Shown here: positions 1-7,206 of the stretch, in pieces
Layout: every line of letters starts with the position of its first letter
How positions within the stretch are numbered: the first letter of the stretch is position 1
Source: Pseudomonas mosselii
GTDB taxonomy: Bacteria; Pseudomonadota; Gammaproteobacteria; Pseudomonadales; Pseudomonadaceae
Direction of reading: 5' to 3'
DNA: 64,000 bases
NCBI RefSeq assembly: GCF_005796105.1
Contig: NZ_VAUO01000012.1
Location: 6,430-70,429 of the forward strand
The notes under the pieces: generated by a model
Seen by the model: the letters and a program-made list of their open reading frames with translations, nothing else
Databases searched by the model: none
What the model was told of the DNA's origin: nothing
Position numbers and translations under genes: made by a program

Positions 1-27
1 ACACAAGGCCGCTCCTACAAGGGGCGT
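1..27. repeat. REP-like element fragment at the window edge
   Basis: The first bases (acacaaggccgctcctacaa) match the arm of the divergent REP units at 8776-8822 and 13979-14027. The element is cut by the window start, so its full extent and any inverted partner cannot be seen. Confidence 0.6.
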
Positions 28-55
28 GCATTGCAGGTTAGAGGTGGGTAGGTCT

Positions 56-571
56 TTAGCCTGGCTCAGCCCCAGGATTGAGCACCAACTGCATGAAGGT
101 CAAATCCAGCCAGCGCCCGAACTTCACCCCCACCTGCGGCATCTGCCCGGTCACCACGAAGCCTTGGCGCTCATGCAGGCGTATCGACGCCGCGTTACCG
201 CTCTCGATCGCCGCTACCATCACATGCTTGCCGCAATCCCGGGCCCGCTCGATCAGCGCGGCCATCAGCACCGGGCCCAGGCCCTTGCCGCGTTGGTCGG
301 CACGCACATACACCGAATGCTCCACGGTCAGCCGGAAACCTTCGAATGGTCGCCAATCGCCGAACGAGGCGTAACCCAGTACACCCGTGGCATCCACCGC
401 CACCAGGATCGGATAGCCCTGTTGTGCGCGCGCCTCGAACCAGGCCTGGCGGTTGGCCAGGTCTACCGGGGTTTCGTTCCAGATCGCCGTGGTGTGGCGC
501 ACGGCGTCGTTGTAGATGTCGAGGATACCCGGCAGGTCGGTGGGCAGGGCATCGCGGATCGGGTAACTCAT
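56..571 (-). CDS. GNAT N-acetyltransferase, phosphinothricin/methionine sulfoximine type
   Basis: The product is a 171-residue single-domain GNAT acetyltransferase. The acetyl-CoA loop QRGKGLG lies at residues 93-99, and the early DLPGILDIYNDAV and HTTAIWNETP segments are typical of the Pat/MddA (YncA) group. That group acetylates methionine sulfoximine, methionine sulfone or phosphinothricin in the cytoplasm. The longer frame to 676 was shortened to the ATG at 571, where the family-like MSYPIRDA begins. It starts about 30 bases after urtE on the same strand and may be cotranscribed with the urt genes. In P. aeruginosa a Pat-type gene sits among the urease subunit genes, so urease genes may lie just beyond position 1. 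The substrate is inferred. Confidence 0.85.
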   Translation of the reverse strand: MSYPIRDALPTDLPGILDIYNDAVRHTTAIWNETPVDLANRQAWFEARAQQGYPILVAVDATGVLGYASFGDWRPFEGFRLTVEHSVYVRADQRGKGLGPVLMAALIERARDCGKHVMVAAIESGNAASIRLHERQGFVVTGQMPQVGVKFGRWLDLTFMQLVLNPGAEPG

Positions 572-602
572 GACAGCGTCTCGCAGAAAGGGTCGGTGCA
601 GA

Positions 603-1301
603 TTAAATGGTAACCAGCCCGCGCACACCCTCAGCCTGCATGTTTTCGCCACGCCCACGCTGGATGATTTCGCCACGGGCCATTACCAGGTATTGGTCGG
701 CCAGTTCCTCTGCGAAGTCGTAGAACTGCTCCACCAGCAGGATGGCCATGTCGCCACGGTCAGCCAGTTTGCGGATCACCGCGCCGATTTCCTTGATGAC
801 CGAGGGCTGGATACCTTCGGTTGGTTCGTCGAGGATCAGCAGGCGTGGACGGCTGGCCAAGGCCCGGCCGATAGCCAGTTGTTGCTGCTGGCCGCCGGAC
901 AGATCGCCGCCCCGGCGCTGTTTCATCTGCTCCAGCACCGGGAACAGCGCGTAGATGAACGCCGGGACCTCGCGCGCCTCATGCGCCGCGAAACGCGACA
1001 GGCCCATCAACAGGTTCTCCTCCACCGTCAGGCGCGGGAAGATCTCGCGGCCCTGGGGCACGTAGGCGATGCCGGCGTGCACGCGCTGCTGGGGCTTGAG
1101 GTGGGTGATCGGCTTGCCTTCCCACTCCATGCGCCCGTCGCGGGCCGGCAACAAGCCCATCAGGCAGCGCAGCAGGGTGGTCTTGCCCACGCCGTTGCGC
1201 CCGAGCAGGCAGGTGACCTCGCCGATCTTGGCCTCGAACGAGAGGCCGCGCAGGATGTGGCTGCCGCCGTAGTACTGGTGCAGGGTGTCGATCTTGAGCA
1301 T
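603..1301 (-). CDS. urtE: Urea ABC transporter ATP-binding subunit UrtE
   Basis: This is a 232-residue ABC ATPase of the branched-chain amino acid/urea (LivF-like) class. The Walker A motif GRNGVGKTT starts at residue 34. The signature LSGGQQQQLAIGRAL and Walker B with RLLILDEPTEGIQ follow. UrtE and UrtD form the cytoplasmic ATPase pair that powers urea uptake through UrtB and UrtC. The start is the ATG at 1301, giving MLKIDTLHQYYGG; the upstream extension runs through the REP sequence and is not coding. It is the last urt gene and is separated from urtD by about 145 bases holding an inverted REP pair, which may lower its expression relative to urtA-D. Confidence 0.95.
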   Translation of the reverse strand: MLKIDTLHQYYGGSHILRGLSFEAKIGEVTCLLGRNGVGKTTLLRCLMGLLPARDGRMEWEGKPITHLKPQQRVHAGIAYVPQGREIFPRLTVEENLLMGLSRFAAHEAREVPAFIYALFPVLEQMKQRRGGDLSGGQQQQLAIGRALASRPRLLILDEPTEGIQPSVIKEIGAVIRKLADRGDMAILLVEQFYDFAEELADQYLVMARGEIIQRGRGENMQAEGVRGLVTI

Positions 1302-1331
1302 GTGTGCTTCCTGGAGAGTCTGTTTTACCCG

Positions 1332-1433
1332 TGCCGGCCCATTCGCGGGTAAACCCGCTCCCACAGAGTCGGCGCTGCTCTTGGGGTCTGCACCTAACCT
1401 GTGGGAGCGGGTTTACCCGCGAAGAGGCCGGCA
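1332..1433. repeat. Inverted pair of REP elements between urtD and urtE
   Basis: Two 35-base units face each other at 1332-1366 (tgccggcccattcgcgggta...) and 1399-1433 (ctgtgggagcgggtttaccc...). They are near-perfect reverse complements with a spacer of about 32 bases, the REP/BIME arrangement common in P. putida. The pair lies inside the urt operon and can fold into a long hairpin in the transcript. Confidence 0.9.
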
Positions 1434-1446
1434 CAGAGATGCATGT

Positions 1447-2304
1447 CTAGCGGCCCAGATACACCTCGACCACCCGCTCATCCGCCTGCACCTGGGCCAG
1501 CGATCCCTCCGCCAGCACGCTGCCCTGGTGCAGCACCGTCACATGGTCGGCGATGCTGCCGACGAAGCCCATGTCGTGCTCCACCACCATCAGCGAGTGC
1601 TTGCCCGCCAGCGACCTGAACAGTTCGGCAGTGAATTCGGTCTCGGCGTCGGTCATGCCCGCCACCGGCTCGTCCAACAGCAGCAATTGCGGCTCCTGCA
1701 CCAGCAACATGCCGATTTCCAGGAACTGCTTCTGCCCATGCGACAGCAACCCGGCCTGGCGCTGGGCCAACGGCAGCAGGCGCAGGGTGCCGAGCACCTC
1801 CTCGATGCGCTGGCGCTGCTCGGCGCGCGGACGCGCTAGGAGGCTGGCCCACACCGACTTGTCGGTCTTCAATGCCAGTTCGAGGTTCTCGAACACGCTC
1901 AGCGCCTCGAACACCGTGGGCTTCTGGAATTTGCGACCGACCCCGGCCTGCGCGATCTGGTACTCGCTCATGCGCGTAAGGTCGAGGGTCTCGCCGAAAT
2001 AGGCGCTGCCGGTGTCGGGACGCGTCTTACCGGTGATCACGTCCATCAGGGTGGTCTTGCCCGCACCGTTGGGGCCGATGATGCAGCGCAGCTCGCCCAC
2101 GCCGATGTACAGGTTCAGGGCGTTGAGGGCCTTGAAACCGTCGAAACTGACGCTGATGTCCTCAAGGCTCAGCACCGTGCCATGGCGCGTATCGAGCCCG
2201 GCTTTGCGTGCCTGGCCCAGGCCGATGGCGTCGCGGCTGGTGCCGAGGTTGTCGAACACCGGCTCCAGCATGAACTCGGGATGTACGGGGGGAACGCCTC
2301 TCAT
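1447..2304 (-). CDS. urtD: Urea ABC transporter ATP-binding subunit UrtD
   Basis: The product is a 285-residue ABC ATPase of the LivG type. It has Walker A (IGPNGAGKTT), the signature variant LSHGQKQFLEIGMLL, and Walker B (LLLLDEPVAGM). The HGQ signature in place of the usual GGQ is typical of UrtD proteins. It pairs with UrtE under the UrtBC permease. The start at 2304 overlaps the urtC stop in an ATGA arrangement, and an AGGAG lies about 9 bases upstream. Longer frames reaching 2496 run inside urtC and are excluded. The first 45 or so residues, before LSLEDISVSFDG, are a poorly conserved extension. Confidence 0.95.
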   Translation of the reverse strand: MRGVPPVHPEFMLEPVFDNLGTSRDAIGLGQARKAGLDTRHGTVLSLEDISVSFDGFKALNALNLYIGVGELRCIIGPNGAGKTTLMDVITGKTRPDTGSAYFGETLDLTRMSEYQIAQAGVGRKFQKPTVFEALSVFENLELALKTDKSVWASLLARPRAEQRQRIEEVLGTLRLLPLAQRQAGLLSHGQKQFLEIGMLLVQEPQLLLLDEPVAGMTDAETEFTAELFRSLAGKHSLMVVEHDMGFVGSIADHVTVLHQGSVLAEGSLAQVQADERVVEVYLGR

Positions 2305-3380
2305 GGCTGGCTCCTTTTCTTCACCAGGCCCACCACGCCCTTGGGCAGGTACAGGGTGACGACGATGAACAGTGCACCGAGGAAGAACAGCCAGAACTCC
2401 GGGAACGCCACGGTGAACCAGCTCTTCATGCCATTGACCAGGCCTGCGCCGAGCAGCGGGCCGATCAACGTGCCGCGCCCGCCGAGGGCCACCCACACCG
2501 CCGCCTCGATGGAGTTGGTCGGCGACATTTCACTGGGGTTGATGATGCCCACCTGAGGCACGTACAAGGCGCCCGCCAGGCCACACAGCACGGCACTGAG
2601 CACCCACACCAGCAGCTTGAAGCCGCGCGGGTCGTAGCCGCAGAACATCAGCCGGTTCTCGGCGTCGCGCACGGCGGTGAGCAGGCGCCCGAACTTGCTC
2701 TGGGTCAGGCGCCAGCACAGGTACAGGCTGCCCAGCAGCAACAGCACGGTGAGGCTGAACAGCACCGCCCGAGTGCCAGGCGCTGCGATCTCGAAACCCA
2801 GGAGGGTACGAAAGCTGGTGAAGCCGTTGTTGCCGCCAAAGCCGGTCTCGTTGCGAAAGAACAGCAGCATGGCGGCAAAGGTCAGGGCCTGGGTCATGAT
2901 CGAGAAGTACACGCCCTTGATCCGCGAACGGAAGGCGAAGAAGCCAAACACCAGGGCCAACAGCCCTGGTGCCAGCACCACTAGGCACAGGGCCCAGGCG
3001 AAGTGCTGGGTGCCGGTCCAGTACCAGGGTAACTCGCTCCACGACAGGAAGGTCATGAACCCTGGCAGCCCGTCGCCAGCGGCCTGGCGCATCAGGTACA
3101 TGCCCATGGCATAGCCGCCGAGGGCGAAGAACAGGCCATGCCCCAGCGACAGCATCCCGGCGTAGCCCCAGACCAGGTCCAGGGCCAAGGCGACGATGGC
3201 GTAGCAGAGGATCTTGCCCACCAGCGTGAGGGTGTAGGCCGAGACCTGCAGCGTGTGCCCATCAGGCAGCAGCGACAGCAACGGCAAGGCCAGGAGCACC
3301 AGCACGACGGCAGTGCCGAGGGCCAGGGTGAGACGCGGTCCGGCTTTGTGTGCAGCGGTGACGATCAGTGGCTGGTTCAT
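2301..3380 (-). CDS. urtC: Urea ABC transporter permease UrtC
   Basis: This 359-residue inner-membrane permease of the LivM family has about nine or ten hydrophobic segments. Conserved LivM blocks include DLVWGYAGMLSLGHGLFFALGGYAMGM in the first third and the cytoplasmic loop SKFGRLLTAVRDAENR before the last helices. The C-terminus LPKGVVGLVKKRSQP is family-like. It forms the urea channel with UrtB. Its start at 3380 shares one base with the urtB stop (TGATG) and its stop overlaps urtD, so translation of urtB, urtC and urtD is probably coupled. Confidence 0.95.
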   Translation of the reverse strand: MNQPLIVTAAHKAGPRLTLALGTAVVLVLLALPLLSLLPDGHTLQVSAYTLTLVGKILCYAIVALALDLVWGYAGMLSLGHGLFFALGGYAMGMYLMRQAAGDGLPGFMTFLSWSELPWYWTGTQHFAWALCLVVLAPGLLALVFGFFAFRSRIKGVYFSIMTQALTFAAMLLFFRNETGFGGNNGFTSFRTLLGFEIAAPGTRAVLFSLTVLLLLGSLYLCWRLTQSKFGRLLTAVRDAENRLMFCGYDPRGFKLLVWVLSAVLCGLAGALYVPQVGIINPSEMSPTNSIEAAVWVALGGRGTLIGPLLGAGLVNGMKSWFTVAFPEFWLFFLGALFIVVTLYLPKGVVGLVKKRSQP

Positions 3381-4867
3381 CAGTCGATCACCCGTCCCTT
3401 GAGTGCGAACAGGCCTTGCGGACGCTTCTGGATGAACAGAATGATCAGCGCAAGGATGAGGATCTTGCCAAGTACCGCACCGATCTGCGGCTCCAGCAAT
3501 TTATTGGCGATGCCTAGCCCGAAAGCTGCCCAGAGGCTGCCGGCCAGTTGCCCGACGCCGCCGAGCACCACCACCAGGAACGAGTCGATGATGTAGCTCT
3601 GGCCCAGGTCCGGGCCGACGTTGCCGACTTGGCTCAGGGCCACGCCACCGAGCCCGGCGATGCCCGAGCCGAGGCCGAAGGCGAGCATGTCGACACGCCC
3701 GGTGGACACGCCGCAGCAGGCGGCCATGTTGCGGTTCTGGGTCACCGCGCGCACGTTCAGGCCCAGCCGCGTGCGGTTGAGCAGCAGCCAGGTGAGCAGC
3801 ACCACGGCCAGGGCGAAGCCGATGATCACCACACGGTTGTAGGGCAGCACCAGGTTGGGCAGCAGCTGGATGCCGCCAGACAGCCACGCCGGGTTGCTCA
3901 CCTCGACGTTCTGCGCGCCGAAGATCAGGCGCACGGCCTGGATCAGGATCAGGCTGATCCCCCAGGTGGCCAGCAGGGTTTCCAGTGGTCGGCCATACAG
4001 ATGGCGGATCACCGTGCGCTCCAGGGCCATGCCGATGCCGGCACTGACGGCGAAGGCCACCGGCAGGGCGATCAGCGGGTAGAACTCGATGGCGCCGGGG
4101 GCGTAGCGCTGTACCAGTACCTGGACCATGTAGGTGCTGTAGGCGCCGAGCATGAGCATCTCGCCGTGGGCCATGTTGATCACCCCGAGCAGGCCGAAGG
4201 TAATCGCCAGGCCCAGCGCCGCGAGCAGCAGGATCGAGCCCAGCGACAAGCCGCTGAACGCCTGGCCGAGCAGTTCGCCGAGCAGCAACTTGCGCTGCAC
4301 CTGGGCCAGGCTGGTTTCGGCGGCGGTGCGCACGGCTGCATCGGTTTCGGCGCCTGGTTGCAGCAGCGCTTCGAGGCGGGTGCGGGCCAGTGGGTCGCCG
4401 GTTTCGCCGAGCAGGCGCACGGCGGCCAGGCGTACGCCAGGCTCGCTGGCGCCCAGTTGCAGATTGGCTAGGGCCAAGCCGAGGGCTGCGTGGACAGCGG
4501 CGTCCGGTTCGCTGGCATAGCGTCGGTCGAGCACAGCCATTTGCGCCGGCTGTGCGCTTTTTTGCAGTTGCTGCGCAGCGGCCAGGCGCACGCTGGCCTG
4601 TTCACTGTGCAGTTGATGGCTGGCCAGGGCGTTGTCTATCAGTGCGCGCAGGCGGTTGTTCAGGCGCAGTTTGCGCGTGTCGCCTTCGGCGATACGGCCT
4701 TGGCGCAGGTTTTCCAGCAGCGCCAGGCGCGCGGGGTCGGGTTGCGCCGCCCAGCCTTCGAGCAGACGGGCTTGCTCGGCGGGCTTGGCGGTGAGGAAGA
4801 ATTCGCCCTCGCTGGCGTGGGTGGTCAGGGGCAATAGCAGCAGTAAGGTCAGCAGGAGTCTGAGCAT
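3380..4867 (-). CDS. urtB: Urea ABC transporter permease UrtB, with N-terminal periplasmic extension
   Basis: The 495-residue product begins with a signal-like hydrophobic stretch (MLRLLLTLLLLLPL). A soluble Ala/Leu-rich region of about 190 residues follows, with HEAT-like repeats (SEPGVRLAAVRLLGETGDPLARTRLEALL). A LivH-type permease domain comes after it, with GLLGVINMAHGEMLMLGAYSTYM and the loop GRPLETLLATWGISLILIQ. The N-terminal extension is usual for proteobacterial UrtB and absent from amino-acid LivH proteins. The start is the ATG at 4867; the frame beyond enters the REP pair. Confidence 0.95.
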   Translation of the reverse strand: MLRLLLTLLLLLPLTTHASEGEFFLTAKPAEQARLLEGWAAQPDPARLALLENLRQGRIAEGDTRKLRLNNRLRALIDNALASHQLHSEQASVRLAAAQQLQKSAQPAQMAVLDRRYASEPDAAVHAALGLALANLQLGASEPGVRLAAVRLLGETGDPLARTRLEALLQPGAETDAAVRTAAETSLAQVQRKLLLGELLGQAFSGLSLGSILLLAALGLAITFGLLGVINMAHGEMLMLGAYSTYMVQVLVQRYAPGAIEFYPLIALPVAFAVSAGIGMALERTVIRHLYGRPLETLLATWGISLILIQAVRLIFGAQNVEVSNPAWLSGGIQLLPNLVLPYNRVVIIGFALAVVLLTWLLLNRTRLGLNVRAVTQNRNMAACCGVSTGRVDMLAFGLGSGIAGLGGVALSQVGNVGPDLGQSYIIDSFLVVVLGGVGQLAGSLWAAFGLGIANKLLEPQIGAVLGKILILALIILFIQKRPQGLFALKGRVID

Positions 4868-4889
4868 GCGTTCAATCCTGGAAATCGGC

Positions 4890-4977
4890 GGTGGATTCTT
4901 CGCGGGTAAACCCGCTCCCACAGGTCTCTGGGCGCTCTCGATACTTGTGGGAGCGGGCTTGCCCGCGAATGGGCCGC
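4890..4977. repeat. Inverted pair of REP elements between urtA and urtB
   Basis: One REP unit (ttcgcgggtaaacccgctccc) lies at about 4890-4923. An inverted partner (tgtgggagcgggcttgcccg) lies at about 4944-4977. The pair directly follows the urtA stop on the transcribed strand. Such a hairpin could protect the abundant urtA message from 3' decay and set a high binding-protein to permease ratio; that role is inferred. Confidence 0.88.
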
Positions 4978-4994
4978 ATAGCGGCCCCAGTCAC

Positions 4995-6260
4995 TCAGTT
5001 ACCTTTCACCGCATAATCCGGCCGCTTGTCATTCCCCGGAATGAACGGGCTCCAAGGCTGCGCGCGCAGTGGTTCCTCGGTCTGCCACACCACGCTGAAC
5101 TGCCCGTCGTCCTGGATTTCGCCGATCATCACCGGCTTGTGCAGGTGGTGGTTGGTCTTGTCCATGGTCAGGGTGAACCCGGATGGGGCCTTGAAGCTCT
5201 GCCCGGCCAGCGCCTCGCGCACCTTGTCGACATCGGTGGACTTGGCTTTCTCGACTGCCTGCGCCCACATGTGGATGCCCACGTAGGTCGCTTCCATCGG
5301 GTCGTTGGTTACCGCCTTGTCGGCGCCCGGCAGGCCCTTGGCCTTGGCGTAGGCCTTCCAGTCAGCGACGAATTTCTGGTTGACCGGGTTCTCCACCGAC
5401 TCGAAGTAGTTCCACGCCGCCAGGTGCCCCACCAACGGCTTGGTGTCGATGCCGCGCAGCTCTTCTTCGCCGACCGAGAACGCCACCACCGGCACGTCGG
5501 TGGCCTTCAGGCCCTGGTTGGCCAGCTCTTTGTAGAAGGGCACGTTGGAGTCGCCGTTGACCGTGGAGATGACCGCTGTCTTGCCTCCTGCGGAGAACTT
5601 CTTGATGTTGGCGACGATGGTTTGGTAGTCGGCGTGGCCGAACGGGGTGTAGACCTCTTCGATGTCCTTGTCCGCCACGCCCTTGCTGTGCAGGAAGGCG
5701 CGCAGGATCTTGTTGGTGGTGCGTGGGTAGACGTAGTCGGTGCCCAGCAGGAAGAAGCGCTTGGCGCTGCCGCCGTCTTCGCTCATCAGGTACTCCACCG
5801 CCGGAATCGCCTGCTGGTTGGGCGCGGCACCGGTGTAGAACACGTTAGGCGACATCTCTTCGCCTTCATATTGCACCGGGTAGAACAGCAGGCCGTTGAG
5901 CTCTTCGAACACCGGCAGCACCGACTTGCGCGACACCGAGGTCCAGCAGCCGAACACCACTGCCACCTTGTCTTGGGTCAGCAGTTGGCGGCTCTTTTCG
6001 GCGAACAGTGGCCAGTTGGACGCCGGGTCCACCACCACCGCTTCGAGTTGCTTGCCGTTGACCCCGCCCTTGGCGTTGATTTCGTCGATGGTCATTAGCG
6101 CCATGTCCTTGAGGGACGTCTCGGAAATCGCCATGGTCCCCGACAGCGAATGCAGGATGCCCACCTTGATGGTTTCGGCGGCCTGGATGCTCCAGCTCAG
6201 GCCCATCGCGGCGATGGATGCGCTAAGGGTGAAGGCCTTGATCAGACTGCGACGCTTCAT
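4995..6260 (-). CDS. urtA: Urea ABC transporter substrate-binding protein UrtA
   Basis: This 421-residue periplasmic protein of the AmiC/LivJ type binds urea and delivers it to UrtBC. Family blocks include TIKVGILHSLSGTMAISETSLKD at the mature N-terminus, VFGCWTSVSRKSVLPVFE, YVYPRTTNKILRAFL and TNDPMEATYVGIHMWAQAVE. The signal peptide begins MKRRSLIKAF and ends near IQAAET, and its twin arginine suggests Tat export. The start is the ATG at 6260, preceded by GGAG; the 96-codon upstream extension is rejected because it covers the promoter. It is first in the urt operon, behind the sigma-54 site at 6307-6322. Confidence 0.96.
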   Translation of the reverse strand: MKRRSLIKAFTLSASIAAMGLSWSIQAAETIKVGILHSLSGTMAISETSLKDMALMTIDEINAKGGVNGKQLEAVVVDPASNWPLFAEKSRQLLTQDKVAVVFGCWTSVSRKSVLPVFEELNGLLFYPVQYEGEEMSPNVFYTGAAPNQQAIPAVEYLMSEDGGSAKRFFLLGTDYVYPRTTNKILRAFLHSKGVADKDIEEVYTPFGHADYQTIVANIKKFSAGGKTAVISTVNGDSNVPFYKELANQGLKATDVPVVAFSVGEEELRGIDTKPLVGHLAAWNYFESVENPVNQKFVADWKAYAKAKGLPGADKAVTNDPMEATYVGIHMWAQAVEKAKSTDVDKVREALAGQSFKAPSGFTLTMDKTNHHLHKPVMIGEIQDDGQFSVVWQTEEPLRAQPWSPFIPGNDKRPDYAVKGN

Positions 6261-6306
6261 GTGCTCACTCCGATGTGATTGTTGTGGTGCTGGCTGAAAC
6301 GGAGAT

Positions 6307-6322
6307 TGCAAGGGCTGTGCCT
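6307..6322 (-). promoter_or_regulatory. Sigma-54 (-24/-12) promoter of the urt operon
   Basis: Read on the minus strand the site is AGGCACAGCCCTTGCA. GG and GC have exactly the spacing of the RpoN consensus TGGCACG-N4-TTGCA. Transcription would begin near 6295, leaving a leader of about 35 bases before urtA. NtrC with RpoN is the expected control of urea uptake in pseudomonads. No convincing NtrC enhancer palindrome was found upstream. Confidence 0.75.
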
Positions 6323-6495
6323 GGCGGCGAAAAGCTCGCAATAGAGCGGCTGTGCGACGAATCGGGGCGTTTTGCGTGTCCACGATGGTGCTTGCGCGTT
6401 GGGCGTGCACAGGATTGGGGCCTGGGTATGGTGAACACTTTTGACACACAAGCGGTACTTGAGTACCGTGCCGCACCGCAGTAGTTTCTGCGGTT

Positions 6496-6690
6496 CGGGA
6501 TTGGCGTCCCGGATACAGAGAGTGAGCACTTTCAGCAGTGCTCTGCATGGCTGCACCCGTTATGGGCGGAGCCGTGTGTGGGAGCCTTCGGGCTCACCGG
6601 CTCTCTCTGTCCGGCACGCCAACCCGCACGGCTCCGTCCACCCTTATTGGCGTATGGGCACGGGGCTTAACCAACAGAGAGCCGCAAGGA
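6496..6690 (+). other. Highly structured leader region upstream of the small-ORF pair
   Basis: The arm 6496-6526 (cgggattggcgtcccggata then cagagagtgag) recurs in inverted, imperfect form at 6601-6626. An inner stem GGAGCCGTG near 6570 pairs with CACGGCTCC at 6626-6634, and it encloses a small hairpin, gagccttcgggctc. The octamer ACAGAGAG occurs again near 6675, just before the ribosome binding site at 6688. The stretch between the urtA promoter and the 29-codon ORF has no other gene. It looks like a structured RNA or a repeat-family element; which one cannot be decided here. Confidence 0.5.
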
Positions 6691-6698
6691 GATGCACC

Positions 6699-6788
6699 AT
6701 GCTCAAGAAGATCGTTCCAGATCCACCGTTCGCGCCTGTCGCTGGCGCACCTCTCATGTGCACCGCCCAACGCGAGGTGCACCCATGA
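6699..6788 (+). CDS. 29-residue peptide translationally coupled to the next gene
   Basis: The ATG at 6699 follows a good AAGGAG. It encodes MLKKIVPDPPFAPVAGAPLM plus nine more residues, ending at TGA 6786-6788. The stop overlaps the ATG of the next gene as ATGA. The start MLKKIVPDPP resembles, as I remember it, the N-terminus of DUF6124/DUF3077 proteins of Pseudomonas. The pair may therefore be a split version of one such protein, or a leader peptide that gates the downstream gene. The good ribosome site and the overlap make translation likely; its function is unknown. Confidence 0.55.
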   Translation: MLKKIVPDPPFAPVAGAPLMCTAQREVHP

Positions 6789-7084
6789 ACCAGGAATCGC
6801 TGGCCAGCCCCGCCATTTGCAAACCCCGTCCTATCACCGGCAGTTCACAGTTCGGCACCTGCAATCACGCCCACGCCCCGATGCTCTCGGTGCATGCCGG
6901 GGTCGATAGCGAGGATGCGCTGGTGTGCGCCGTGGCGGCATTGAAGGCGGCGTATGAGACCAATGCCACGGCACTGGAAAAGGCGGATGAGCCGTTGCGC
7001 AGTTTGCTGACGGCGACGGAAAACTCGCTGGAGAAAGGCCTGGCGCTGGCCGAGGCGGTGCTCGAAGGGTTGGAGCAAGGCTGA
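6785..7084 (+). CDS. DUF6124/DUF3077-like small protein, function unknown
   Basis: This is a 99-residue soluble protein. A low-complexity, proline-containing N-terminus of about 32 residues precedes a helical domain. The domain begins MLSVHAGVDSEDALVCAVAAL and ends in an acidic helix LEKGLALAEAVLEGLEQG. The pattern V-x-x-G-V-D-x-x-D-A-L followed by two helices is that of DUF3077/DUF6124 proteins, which are numerous in Pseudomonas and of unknown role. It lacks a strong ribosome site of its own but overlaps the 29-codon ORF in an ATGA junction, so coupled translation is likely. Frames starting at 6692 ignore this junction. Confidence 0.72.
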   Translation: MNQESLASPAICKPRPITGSSQFGTCNHAHAPMLSVHAGVDSEDALVCAVAALKAAYETNATALEKADEPLRSLLTATENSLEKGLALAEAVLEGLEQG

Positions 7085-7093
7085 CAACCGCAG

Positions 7094-7197
7094 GGGCCGC
7101 TGTGCGGCCCTTCGCGGGACAAGCCCGCTCCTACAGCCTGGACTGCGCGCATCCTGTGGGAGCGGGTTTACCCGCGAAGGGCTGCGCAAGCAGCCCC
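7094..7197. repeat. Inverted REP pair between the DUF6124-like gene and cycA
   Basis: Unit one (7094-7136) contains ttcgcgggacaagcccgctc. Unit two (7154-7197) contains tgtgggagcgggtttacccg and ends in the hairpin gggctgcgcaagcagcccc. The two flanking genes converge, so the pair sits where both transcripts end. It may act as a bidirectional terminator. Confidence 0.85.
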
Positions 7198-7206
7198 ATT
7201 GCTGGA

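Noticed and set aside
1285..1839. Plus-strand frames across the urtD/urtE REP pair
   Set aside because: They run through REP sequence and opposite UrtD without any recognisable protein feature.
6330..6480. NtrC enhancer sites upstream of the urtA sigma-54 promoter
   Set aside because: Only weak half-sites (ggtgc, gcacc) with wrong spacing were found; no site is claimed.
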